Positions 45,508 to 53,274 of a DNA stretch of 64,000 nt are shown in pieces. The stretch's first letter is position 1. Each line of letters starts with the position of its first letter. The notes beneath the pieces are model-generated. The model searched no databases, was not told the DNA's origin, and worked only from the letters and a program-made list of their open reading frames with translations. The DNA comes from Methylacidimicrobium fagopyrum (GTDB lineage: Bacteria; Verrucomicrobiota; Verrucomicrobiia; Limisphaerales; UBA11358), in the NCBI GenBank assembly GCA_026225255.1, contig JAMFSJ010000015.1:1-64000 (forward strand). The letters are read 5' to 3'. The position numbers and the translations under genes are program-made.

Positions 45508-46887
45508 TCAGCAGCATTGGCAAGGTCCCAATTCCTGCCACAGATGCGCGCTCATCAACTGGCCTTTTTCAAAACAATCCAAGTTGAATTTTTCGTTCGG
45601 CGAATGCGGGTTGTCATCCGGCAAACCGAGGCCCAGCAGCAGCGAATCGGCACCGAGGATTTTTTTGAACTGGTTAACGATCGGAATTGAACCGCCTTCG
45701 CGCATCAGAATCGGTTTGCTCTTGAAGGCTTTTTCCAACGCCCGCAAGGCGGCTTGCGCGGGCGCGCCCGTGGGCGAAACCAGATACGCTTCCGCGCCGT
45801 GGCCAGCGGTGATTTCCATCCGCACGGTCGGCGGACAAATTTTCTTAAGATACGCGAGGACTTTTTTGCGGACGTGTTCCGGTTTTTGATGCGGCACGAG
45901 CCGACAGGTGATTTTTGCCCGCGCCCAAGCGGGCACAATCGTTTTACTGCCTTCGCCTTGATAACCGCTGGTCAGGCCGTTGATCTCAAACGTCGGGCGC
46001 GCGCTGCGTTGTTCGGTGGCGGTAAAACCGCGTTCGCCGAAGAGCGCGGGCGAGCCGACCAGTTTTTTGAGCTGCGCATCCGTCATCGGATAGAGCGCGG
46101 ATTGGGCCCGTTCAAATTTGGTGAATTTTTCGATGCCGTCGTAAAAGCCGGGAATTTTGATGCGTCCGTTTTTATCGCGGACTTGCGCGAGCAGAGTGGC
46201 GAGCGCCATCGCCGGGTTTTCAATCGCGCCGCCAAAAAGCCCGGAATGCAGATCGCGCGCCGGGCCGTGCAAGGTGATTTCAAACGCGATAATGCCGCGC
46301 AGCGCGTAACCGAGCGCGGGATGTTTCGGGCTGGGCATGCCGGTGTCGGAAATAACGACGGCTTCGCAATCGAGTTCGCGCTTGTTGGTCTTGAGAAAGG
46401 TGGCAAGATTTTCGCTGCCAACTTCTTCTTCGCCTTCGATCACGAACGTCAAATCGCAGGGCAGCGGCGTGCCGGTTTTCAAATAGGCTTCAACAGCTTT
46501 GAGGTGCGCAAAATTTTGACCTTTGTTATCGGTCGAACCGCGCGCGAAAATTTCGCGACCGACAATGCGCGGCTCGAACGGCGGCGTTTTCCACAAATCG
46601 AGCGGCTCCGGCGGTTGCACGTCGTAATGGCCATAGACCATGTAGTGCGGCAGGTGGGAGTTTTTCGTGCGCGGCGTTTTGGCGACGACGATGGGATGGC
46701 CGTTCGTTTGGCGAACTTCGGCGGTGAGTCCAATTTGGCGGCAATGGGCGACGAGCCAGTCGGCGCACGCGGACAAATATTTTTTATGTTGGGGTTGGGC
46801 CGAGACGCTGGGAAAGCGCAGGTATTCGCAGAATTCCGCGAGAAAACGAGTTTGGTTTTGTTTTAAATAATCAATGACACCTTGCAT
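45508..46887 (-). CDS. M20-family dipeptidase
   Basis: 459 residues. A metal-dependent peptidase of the M20 (CNDP/PepV-like) type. The metal and catalytic residues can be seen in MVYGHYDVQPPEPLDLW, RGSTDNKGQ, FVIEGEEEVGSENL and VISDTGMP, and in the C-terminal MREGGSIPIV with a final region LGLGLPDDNPHSPNEKF containing the His ligand. A dimerisation domain lies at about 200-330. Cytosolic; it probably cleaves dipeptides. Confidence 0.9.
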   Translation of the reverse strand: MQGVIDYLKQNQTRFLAEFCEYLRFPSVSAQPQHKKYLSACADWLVAHCRQIGLTAEVRQTNGHPIVVAKTPRTKNSHLPHYMVYGHYDVQPPEPLDLWKTPPFEPRIVGREIFARGSTDNKGQNFAHLKAVEAYLKTGTPLPCDLTFVIEGEEEVGSENLATFLKTNKRELDCEAVVISDTGMPSPKHPALGYALRGIIAFEITLHGPARDLHSGLFGGAIENPAMALATLLAQVRDKNGRIKIPGFYDGIEKFTKFERAQSALYPMTDAQLKKLVGSPALFGERGFTATEQRSARPTFEINGLTSGYQGEGSKTIVPAWARAKITCRLVPHQKPEHVRKKVLAYLKKICPPTVRMEITAGHGAEAYLVSPTGAPAQAALRALEKAFKSKPILMREGGSIPIVNQFKKILGADSLLLGLGLPDDNPHSPNEKFNLDCFEKGQLMSAHLWQELGPCQCC

Positions 46888-46959
46888 GACCGGAAAATAA
46901 ATGTTTTCCGATCACTGTGCAATTGCATTGCGTTCGCGCCGAAGAGTTTTCGCGCGAAA

Positions 46960-47514
46960 TTATGGCTGCGCCGCAATCATGCCGCTTTTACGCGCATAAT
47001 TGAACAAACCACCGGCATCCACAACGGGGCGGACGTCGCCGAGGGGTTTGAAATGAAACACTTTGCCGGTGGCTTGCACGGTGACGGTGGCCGCATCGAG
47101 ATCGACGGTGACGACGTCGCCGGTTTTTAAAACGTCGCAAAGACGGTCGGCAACTTCGCAGGGATACAATTCGCCGGTGGCGACGGAATTGCGGAAGAAA
47201 ATGCGCGCAAAACTTTCCGCGAGAATGATCCGGCCTTTCGCGGAACCGAGCGCGATGGGCGCGTGTTCACGGGAACTGCCACAGCCGAAATTTTTGCCGG
47301 CGACGACGATCGGATAATCGCTGTCGAGTTGACCTTCCTTAACGTAGCGAATGGGATAAAGCGATTCGGGCAAGCCGGCGAGCGCGTAGCTGCCAAGCTT
47401 TTCATATTCGTCCGGAATCGTCGGGACGAGATTCAAAAATTGCGCCGAGATGATTTGATCGGTGTCAATGTTGTCGCGCACGACATAAACCGGGCCGGTA
47501 AAAACAGTTTGCAT
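46960..47514 (-). CDS. leuD: 3-isopropylmalate dehydratase small subunit
   Basis: 184 residues. With LeuC it isomerises 2-isopropylmalate to 3-isopropylmalate in leucine synthesis. Signatures are VRDNIDTDQIISAQFL near the start and GKNFGCGSSREHAPIAL then ESFARIFFRNSVATGELY. The form is of the archaeal/hybrid short type. The large subunit gene is not adjacent, so leuC must be elsewhere. Confidence 0.92.
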   Translation of the reverse strand: MQTVFTGPVYVVRDNIDTDQIISAQFLNLVPTIPDEYEKLGSYALAGLPESLYPIRYVKEGQLDSDYPIVVAGKNFGCGSSREHAPIALGSAKGRIILAESFARIFFRNSVATGELYPCEVADRLCDVLKTGDVVTVDLDAATVTVQATGKVFHFKPLGDVRPVVDAGGLFNYARKSGMIAAQP

Positions 47515-47552
47515 AACGTCTCTAATGTGCCGCGTGCGGACGAGATTTTCAA

Positions 47553-47915
47553 TCAGATTTCAATCGTTGGCTTGGGCGAGGGCAACGGCGGGGTCGGCGG
47601 CCGGTTGCGTTGCTCACGTTTGCGGAGGGTGATAACGGCGATGGCGCAGGCCGTCCAAGTCGGCAAATCGTCGACGAAGGGAACGAGTTCGAGCGCGAAG
47701 GTCGGTAATAATAGCCAATGAAATCCGATTAACCGGCTGACAATAACCATCGTCACCACATCAATGATTTGGTTGGGGCCGAGCCAGCCGATCGTCGTTA
47801 ATAATAATTGCAAGCCGTCCGCACCCACCGCGATGACGAGCGCGAAGAGCATGCGCTTGCGGGTCAATGGTTGCGGCACGCGAAACCAGTGATGCATCTT
47901 TTCCGTCAGTTTCAT
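47553..47915 (-). CDS. Small membrane protein of unknown function
   Basis: 120 residues from the ATG at 47915 (a GTG at 47924 is also possible). Two or three hydrophobic segments (about 22-42, 49-62, 67-94) include the acidic pair FVDDLPTW between helices. The C-terminus is proline-rich (PPTPPLPSPKP). No family recognised. It is 38 bases upstream of leuD. Confidence 0.6.
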   Translation of the reverse strand: MKLTEKMHHWFRVPQPLTRKRMLFALVIAVGADGLQLLLTTIGWLGPNQIIDVVTMVIVSRLIGFHWLLLPTFALELVPFVDDLPTWTACAIAVITLRKREQRNRPPTPPLPSPKPTIEI

Positions 47916-48337
47916 GGTGGACACGTTAGAGCATCAAGCTCCTCGGTGGCACGGATAAAATGGCAGCGCCTATTTATGAGCATTTAGAAGGGATACCTTG
48001 AGCGCGTTTGCACCTTGGAAATGGCTTTTGCGGCGGGCAATTAAGCTATGATTTAGCTTATTCACAGCGGGGAATAAGTCATTGTTTTTCAGCTGATTTC
48101 GCGAAAAACAATTGAATTTGTTTGGGAATAACGTTCGCGTAACTTTTTTTCAAAATTTTATTGAAAGCCACAAGGGGTGGTGGTAGAGTCTTTGTCGCTC
48201 CCCAATTAGTTGGGGGATATGGGTTTTTGAAGAAAAGCTCATTTTTCTTAATAAACACAATAATTTTGCATCTTAGGGGCGGGATTCGCTTCGCTTTGAA
48301 GCACGGGTTATCAGATTAAAATCAAATTAAAAATGCC
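47916..48337. other. Long leader region upstream of nrdJ
   Basis: About 420 non-coding bases. They hold a candidate promoter (48161-48189), then a CCCCAA-TTAG-TTGGGG hairpin at about 48201-48216, and an AT-rich run to the nrdJ start. No cobalamin riboswitch core was found: the B12-box consensus is absent. TTATTCACA near 48058 resembles a DnaA box with one mismatch but stands alone. Confidence 0.5.
48161..48189 (+). promoter_or_regulatory. Candidate sigma-70 promoter of nrdJ
   Basis: TTGAAA (48161-48166) and TAGAGT (48184-48189) are 17 bases apart. Transcription would begin near 48196, leaving a leader of about 140 bases with a stable hairpin. Confidence 0.4.
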
Positions 48338-51300
48338 ATGATTGACGCACGCGAGGAACTTTCATCGTCGGCCCCCAAAGCCGCTCACCGCCGTAACGGA
48401 AAAATGTCCGCTGCGCGCTCGGTAAAACCGGTCGCTAAAAAGGCTGCGGCCAAAAAAGCGTTGCGCATTGAGCGCATTTTTAGCGACGCCAAAATCAAGC
48501 CGTTCGACCAGATCGAATGGGATCGCCGCACGGCGGAAATCACCGACGACGCCGGCAAAGTCATTTTCAAACAGGAAAACGTCGAAGTGCCGAAGTCATG
48601 GTCGGTGCTCGCCACGAAAGTTGTCGTTTCCAAGTATTTTTACGGTGAACAGAATACGTCCGAGCGCGAAACCTCCGTGCGCCAGCTCATCAACCGCATT
48701 TCGCGCACCATTGCGGATTGGGGTATCAAGGATGGTTATTTCAGCAAGACGGATGGCGAAATTTTCTACGAAGAATTGACCTGGCTCTGCTTGAACCAAT
48801 TTGGCGCGTTTAATTCGCCGGTGTGGTTCAACGTCGGTCTGTATCACCAATACGGCGTCGGCAAAAATTCCGGCAAAGGCAATTGGTTTTATAATCGTGA
48901 CACGAACGAAGCCGAACGCGCCGCGACGCAATATGAATATCCGCAGGGCAGCGCGTGCTTCATCCAGTCGGTCGAGGACAACATGGAAAACATCATGCAC
49001 CTCGCCTATAGCGAAGCGATGTTGTTTAAGTATGGTTCCGGCACGGGCACGGATCTCTCGCCGATCCGTTCGAGCCGCGAAAAATTGAGCGGTGGCGGTC
49101 GTCCGAGCGGTCCGATGAGCTTCTTGAAAGTTTACGATCAAGTTGCGAACGTCGTGAAATCCGGCGGCAAAACGCGTCGCGCGGCCAAGATGAACACGTT
49201 GCGCGATTGGCATGGCGACATCGAAGAGTTTATTGACGCGAAGCAGAAGGAAGAAAAGAAAGCGTGGGCTTTGATCGAGCAGGGCTACGACGGTTCTTAC
49301 AATGGCGATGCTTACGGCAGCGTGATGTATCAGAACGAAAATCTGTCCGTCCGCGCAAGTGACGAATTTTTTGAAGCCGCGTTGTCCGGCAAAGAATGGT
49401 GGACGCGCACGGTCAAAAGCCAGCAGCCGCTCCAGAAAAAGGACGCAAGCAAATTGCTGGAAAAAATCGCCGAAGGCACGCACATCTGCGGCGACCCTGG
49501 CATCCAATACGACGGGGCGATCCAGAAATGGCATACGTGCAAAGGCACCGAGCCGATTCACTCCACGAATCCGTGCAGCGAATACGTTTTTGTCAATAAT
49601 ACCGCGTGTAATCTCGCGTCGCTTAACTTGATGAAGTTCAAGCGCGAAGACAGCACGTTCGACGTGGAACGCTTCAAAGCCGCCGTGCGCATTTTCATCA
49701 CCGCGCAGGAAATTCTCGTGGACAACGCGAGTTATCCGACGAAGGATATCGCCGAAAATTCGCACATTTTCCGCACGCTCGGACTTGGTTTTGCGAACCT
49801 CGGTTCGCTCTGCATGAGCTACGGTTTGCCTTATGATTCCGATGAAGGCCGTGCGCTCGCCGGTGCGATCACCTCGATCATGACCGGGCACGCTTACGAA
49901 CAAAGCGCGGAAATTTCTGCGAATATCGGTGCCTTCAAAGGTTATCACGATGCGCGTTGTTCCGGCGTGCCGAATCCGGTCACGAAGGACAATGTGGAAT
50001 CCATGCTCGGGGTCATCAAATTGCATCGCGCGGCCGTGGAACAAATCCAGCCGAGCCGCGAATTTAATTATCTCAAAGACGAAGCGCGCAAAACGTGGGA
50101 CGGTGCGCTCGCCAAAGGCAAGCAACACGGCTATCGCAATGCGCAGGTCACGGTGCTCGCGCCGACGGGAACGATCGCGTTCTTGATGGATTGCGACACG
50201 ACCGGCGTTGAACCCGACATCGCGTTGGTGAAATACAAATTGCTCGCGGGCGGCGGTATGTTGAAGATCGTCAACCGTGGCGTCGCGGATGCGTTGCGCC
50301 GTTTGAGCTACAACGAAACGGAAATCAAAAACATCATCGGTCACATTGAAAAATTTGACACGATCGAAGACGTCGAAGAAAACGGCGCCCGCATTTCCAG
50401 CGGCTTGAAAGTGGAACATTTGCCGGTGTTCGATTGCGCGTTCAAAGCCTCGCGCGGTCAGCGCAGCATTGGTTATATGGCGCACTTGAAAATGATGGCG
50501 GCCGCGCAGCCATTCATCAGCGGCGCAATTTCCAAAACGGTCAACATGCCGAGCGCCTGCACCGTGGCGGAAATTCGTGACACCTACGTGCAAGCGTGGA
50601 AAATGGGTTTGAAATGCGTCGCCATTTATCGCGACGGTTCCAAACGTTCGCAGCCGCTGAACACGAAAAAGACCAATGATGGCGGGGTGAAAACAACGGT
50701 CGCCGACAACACTGCGGCCCTCGAACTGCGCATCAAAGAACTCGACGGCATCGTGACGAAATTGCGCGATGAAGCCGGCAAGCCGTTGCGTCGTCGTTTG
50801 ACCGACACGCGTCAGGCGCTCACGCACAAATTCGATATCGCCGGTCACGAAGGTTATCTCACGGTCGGTTTGTTCGACGACGGTCAGCCGGGCGAATTGT
50901 TCATCACGATGGCGAAAGAAGGTTCTACCATCGGCGGTTTGATGGATAGCATCGGCACGCTGTCGAGCATGGCGTTTCAATATGGCGTGCCGCTCGAAGC
51001 GCTCGTCCGTAAATTCGCGCACCAACGTTTTGAACCGAGTGGCTTCACGAAAAATGCGGAGATCCGCAACGCGTCGTCCATCACCGATTACGTGTTCCGC
51101 TGGATGGCGTTCCAGTTCATTCCCGGCTACCGCGAAGGGATCAACGCCGCGCGCACGCAACCGGAGCTCGTGATTCCAGGCCTCGAAGAAGCTTTAAAAA
51201 AAACGATAAACCGGCCCGTGCCTGAGTTGCCGATCGCTGAGGACACGGATGTGATCGAAATGAAATCCGCGCCAGTTCACGCGCGTCGTGCGCTAACTTT

Positions 51301-51421
51301 GACCTCGATGATCACAAATCAACAGGATGCCCCGACGTGTCCGAACTGCGGTAACGTGGTGGTTCGTAATGGTGCGTGCTATAAGTGTTTGAACTGCGGC
51401 GAAAGCCTTGGTTGCTCGTAA
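48338..51421 (+). CDS. nrdJ: Adenosylcobalamin-dependent ribonucleotide reductase (class II)
   Basis: 1027 residues. It converts ribonucleotides to deoxyribonucleotides using B12 rather than oxygen-dependent radicals. Residues 1-40 are a lysine- and alanine-rich extension. The catalytic barrel includes YPQGSACFIQSVEDNMENI with redox Cys207, GSGTGTDLSPIRSSREKLSG, STNPCSEYVFV with radical Cys near 413, and the phosphate-binding APTGTIAF. The C-terminal third (about 800-980) carries the TSCPD-like domain (GELFITMAKEGSTIGGLMDS), and a final zinc-ribbon has CPNCGN and CYKCLNCG pairs for the redox tail. No nrdAB or nrdD is nearby. The gene stands alone with its own terminator. Confidence 0.95.
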   Translation: MIDAREELSSSAPKAAHRRNGKMSAARSVKPVAKKAAAKKALRIERIFSDAKIKPFDQIEWDRRTAEITDDAGKVIFKQENVEVPKSWSVLATKVVVSKYFYGEQNTSERETSVRQLINRISRTIADWGIKDGYFSKTDGEIFYEELTWLCLNQFGAFNSPVWFNVGLYHQYGVGKNSGKGNWFYNRDTNEAERAATQYEYPQGSACFIQSVEDNMENIMHLAYSEAMLFKYGSGTGTDLSPIRSSREKLSGGGRPSGPMSFLKVYDQVANVVKSGGKTRRAAKMNTLRDWHGDIEEFIDAKQKEEKKAWALIEQGYDGSYNGDAYGSVMYQNENLSVRASDEFFEAALSGKEWWTRTVKSQQPLQKKDASKLLEKIAEGTHICGDPGIQYDGAIQKWHTCKGTEPIHSTNPCSEYVFVNNTACNLASLNLMKFKREDSTFDVERFKAAVRIFITAQEILVDNASYPTKDIAENSHIFRTLGLGFANLGSLCMSYGLPYDSDEGRALAGAITSIMTGHAYEQSAEISANIGAFKGYHDARCSGVPNPVTKDNVESMLGVIKLHRAAVEQIQPSREFNYLKDEARKTWDGALAKGKQHGYRNAQVTVLAPTGTIAFLMDCDTTGVEPDIALVKYKLLAGGGMLKIVNRGVADALRRLSYNETEIKNIIGHIEKFDTIEDVEENGARISSGLKVEHLPVFDCAFKASRGQRSIGYMAHLKMMAAAQPFISGAISKTVNMPSACTVAEIRDTYVQAWKMGLKCVAIYRDGSKRSQPLNTKKTNDGGVKTTVADNTAALELRIKELDGIVTKLRDEAGKPLRRRLTDTRQALTHKFDIAGHEGYLTVGLFDDGQPGELFITMAKEGSTIGGLMDSIGTLSSMAFQYGVPLEALVRKFAHQRFEPSGFTKNAEIRNASSITDYVFRWMAFQFIPGYREGINAARTQPELVIPGLEEALKKTINRPVPELPIAEDTDVIEMKSAPVHARRALTLTSMITNQQDAPTCPNCGNVVVRNGACYKCLNCGESLGCS

Positions 51422-51442
51422 AACAGGGCAGGGCAGTGGGCT

Positions 51443-51490
51443 AAGTTGAAGCGTTGGAGCGTGTGAATCGCTGCAACGCTTTAACTTTTT
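51443..51490 (+). terminator. Rho-independent terminator of nrdJ
   Basis: AAGTTGAAGCGTT (51443-51455) pairs with AACGCTTTAACTT (51475-51487), with a further GCG/CGC pair near the loop, followed by T-rich sequence. Confidence 0.8.
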
Positions 51491-51692
51491 TAAGACTGTG
51501 ATACATAATCTTGTCGCCGTGCGCAGACTGGGTAATTGCCGGAACGCGGGAATGGAATGGGGGTAATTTCTGCCTTAAAATTGCTCTTTCTTGGGACGGG
51601 GCGGACAGCTTTGCTTGGTTTTAAGACATTTTAATTCAACGCTTTACACATAAATATATTCTTTGAAGCGCGTTTTTAATTATTTGATGAAG

Positions 51693-51709
51693 TTGGCATT
51701 TGAGTTGCG
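51693..51709 (+). promoter_or_regulatory. Sigma-54-type -24/-12 promoter
   Basis: TTGGCATTTGAGTTGCG has GG and GC separated by exactly 10 bases, as required by RpoN, with the TTGGCA...TTGC context. The start of transcription would fall only about 3 bases before the ATG at 51722, implying a nearly leaderless message or a later true start codon. Confidence 0.55.
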
Positions 51710-51721
51710 TTAGCAGCAAAT

Positions 51722-52768
51722 ATGTCGGGTGAATCAGATAGACCGAAAATTTCTTGGTGGATAAAGTTCGTTTGCGGACTCGTGCTTATTAGTGTTTGGA
51801 TGGGATTGAATCTTGGGTCGGCTCAGGCGGCTTCTAACTTAACTATTGCTTGGGCTCCCAGCGCAAATACGAATGTCGTCGGCTATAAAGTTTATTACGG
51901 GACGGTCAGCCACAAATATGTGAACGTGGTTGTCGGTAACATGACGAATGCGGTCATTCCCAATATCGTGGGTGGGATATCGTATTATATCGCGGCCACG
52001 ACCTATAACGCGGCCGGAGTTGAGAGTGCCTTTTCTTCCGAAATTTCTTACGCAGCACCGGTGGTCGCGCCGAAGCTATCTAGCTCAGCGAATCAAACGG
52101 GCAAGCAGTTCAGTTTCTCGATCGCCAATGTCTCCGGGGTGCAATGCGTGGTCGAAGCTTCCACGAATTTGGTGAACTGGGTTCCCTTGCAGACAAATAC
52201 AACGCCCTTTGTTTTTGTGGATACCAATGCGGCCAACTTTAAACAACGCTATTATCGGACGGTTGGAGTATCCACCAATGGGCCGGCGGTCGCACCGGTG
52301 CTGGCCCCGAAGTTATCCACTCCGGCGGTCCAAGTTGGCAAGCAATTCAGTTTTTCGGTGACAAATATTGCCGGTTTGCAATTGGTGGTCGAAGCTTCCA
52401 CGAATTTGGTGAATTGGGTCCCCTTGCAGACGAATACGACGCCCTTTGTTTTTGTGGATACCAATGCGGCCAACTTTAAACAACGCTATTATCGGACGGT
52501 TGGGGCATCAACCAATACGTCGTCGTCCACGCCCGTAGTCGCCCCGGTGATCACCCCAAAGTTATCTCTCTCGGCGGTCCAAGTTGGCAAGCAATTCAGC
52601 TTTTCGGTGACTAACCTTGCGGGGGTGCAATGTGTGATCCAAGCTTCCACGAATTTGGTGGACTGGATTCCGGTGCAGACGAATACGACTCCTTTTACTT
52701 TTGTCGATACCAATGCCAGTAGCTTTAAACAACGCTTCTATCGGACGGTTGGGGTAACCACTAACTGA
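51722..52768 (+). CDS. Secreted fibronectin-III protein with three tandem NW modules
   Basis: 348 residues. A long signal region with membrane helix (about 13-36) precedes an Fn3 domain (about 38-110, NLTIAWAPSANTNVVGYKVY). Three repeats of about 75 residues follow (about 113-185, 192-264, 275-348), each with CVVEASTNLVNWVPLQTNT or a close variant and KQRYYRTVG at the end. In DNA the first two repeats are 237 bases apart and almost identical over more than 110 bases, so the duplication is recent; the third is more divergent, offset by 249. No sorting signal or anchor is at the C-terminus. Likely an extracellular binding protein. It lies beside the exosortase locus and has a sigma-54-type promoter. 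Confidence 0.8.
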   Translation: MSGESDRPKISWWIKFVCGLVLISVWMGLNLGSAQAASNLTIAWAPSANTNVVGYKVYYGTVSHKYVNVVVGNMTNAVIPNIVGGISYYIAATTYNAAGVESAFSSEISYAAPVVAPKLSSSANQTGKQFSFSIANVSGVQCVVEASTNLVNWVPLQTNTTPFVFVDTNAANFKQRYYRTVGVSTNGPAVAPVLAPKLSTPAVQVGKQFSFSVTNIAGLQLVVEASTNLVNWVPLQTNTTPFVFVDTNAANFKQRYYRTVGASTNTSSSTPVVAPVITPKLSLSAVQVGKQFSFSVTNLAGVQCVIQASTNLVDWIPVQTNTTPFTFVDTNASSFKQRFYRTVGVTTN

Positions 52769-52796
52769 AGGGCTTATTTTCAAGGGCAGGCGCTCG

Positions 52797-52929
52797 TTAA
52801 CGCCATGCCTTTAGCCCGGTAAGAAACCGCATCGGAACCCCGGCCAATTTAATGGCTTGCCCGTGGATAAACGTTAAACGTTTGATCCTTCCGTGCGGTA
52901 AGGTTACCGGGCTAAAGGCATGGCGTTAA
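52797..52929. repeat. 133-nt element with 26-bp perfect inverted ends (MITE-like)
   Basis: TTAACGCCATGCCTTTAGCC plus CGGTAA at 52797-52822 is repeated in perfect inverse at 52904-52929. Inner sequences also pair (ACCGCAT-CGGAA with TTCCG-TGCGGT), and AAACGTTAAACGTTT near the centre can fold. The element fills nearly all of the gap between two genes whose 3' ends face each other, ending one base before the stop codon of the small PEP-CTERM gene. Absence of a T-tract argues against a plain terminator; a non-autonomous mobile element or large REP/BIME is likely. Confidence 0.75.
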
Positions 52930-52930
52930 T

Positions 52931-53143
52931 TCAAGCGCGTGGTTTGCGGATGGACTTCAAGGCGCAAAAGCCAAACGGCAATAATAAAAGCGCACCGGCA
53001 ATGATTGGCGAAGCTTCAGGGACGGGTTCGATCAGCGCGCGATCCGGGTTTGTGTGCACACCGTAAACGGCGGCGTGGGTTGATAATGTCGTGCCAACGG
53101 TCAGTAATCCCAGAACCGCGGCGAAAGATATTTGTTTTTTCAT
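52931..53143 (-). CDS. Very small PEP-CTERM protein
   Basis: 70 residues: signal peptide (1-24, ending STHAA), a mature segment of only about 16-20 residues (AVYGVHTNPDRALIEP), then the sorting signal VPEAS at 41-45, a membrane helix (46-62) and a basic end (RKPRA). The C-terminal part is nearly the same as that of the protein at 55031-55816, so both should be handled by the exosortase encoded next to it. After sorting little would remain apart from a short peptide. The 40-nt element at 53200-53239 lies 56 bases upstream of the start. Confidence 0.8.
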   Translation of the reverse strand: MKKQISFAAVLGLLTVGTTLSTHAAVYGVHTNPDRALIEPVPEASPIIAGALLLLPFGFCALKSIRKPRA

Positions 53144-53199
53144 ATTGTATGTCTTTGAACTTTAACTATGAAAAGTATGACGCCTTTTGATGGGCGTCG

Positions 53200-53239
53200 C
53201 TATCCGCTATTGGGACATGCGTGTTCTCAATTGAGACAC
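53200..53239 (-). promoter_or_regulatory. Shared 40-nt regulatory element, copy A
   Basis: Minus strand: GTGTCTCAATTGAGAACAC, then GC, ATGTCCCAATAGCGGATAG. The two TGTC half-sites are 21 nt apart, and the ATAG box is 14 nt after the second half-site. The distal part is nearly palindromic (GTGT-CTCAATTGAG-ACAC with one extra base). The same spacing is found at 55895-55934 and 56694-56733. Confidence 0.7.
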
Positions 53240-53274
53240 TCCTGGTATTGGGCTCAAAACGCAAGGGAAACTGC

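Larger units (their letters stand above)
51422..51721. other. Intergenic region between nrdJ and the three-repeat protein
   Basis: 300 bases without a gene. It contains the nrdJ terminator at 51443-51490 and a sigma-54-type promoter at 51693-51709. The middle (51500-51690) is AT-rich and shows nothing recognisable. Confidence 0.6.

Noticed and set aside
45754-46866. 370-codon plus-strand frame over the M20 peptidase
   Set aside because: Antisense shadow; no recognisable motif.
48050-48070. Possible DnaA box (TTATTCACA) near nrdJ
   Set aside because: Single copy with one mismatch, no cluster and no dnaA or dnaN nearby, so not an origin.
47916-48337. Cobalamin riboswitch in front of the B12-dependent reductase
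   Set aside because: GCCAC at 48167-48171 resembles part of a B12 box but the surrounding conserved segments are missing; also such riboswitches usually control the B12-independent enzyme.
48596-51160. Long open frame of 854 codons on the minus strand within nrdJ
   Set aside because: It is exactly antisense to the conserved nrdJ frame and gives an Arg-, His- and Phe-rich sequence without domains. It results from codon bias of the sense gene.
52151-52750. Tandem repeats considered as a CRISPR-like array
   Set aside because: The repeats are in frame inside a coding region with periods of 237 and 249 bases and encode protein modules.
53144-53274. Sigma-54 promoter for the small PEP-CTERM gene
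   Set aside because: No GG-N10-GC pair was found between copy A and the start codon on the minus strand; the same holds for the larger PEP-CTERM gene.
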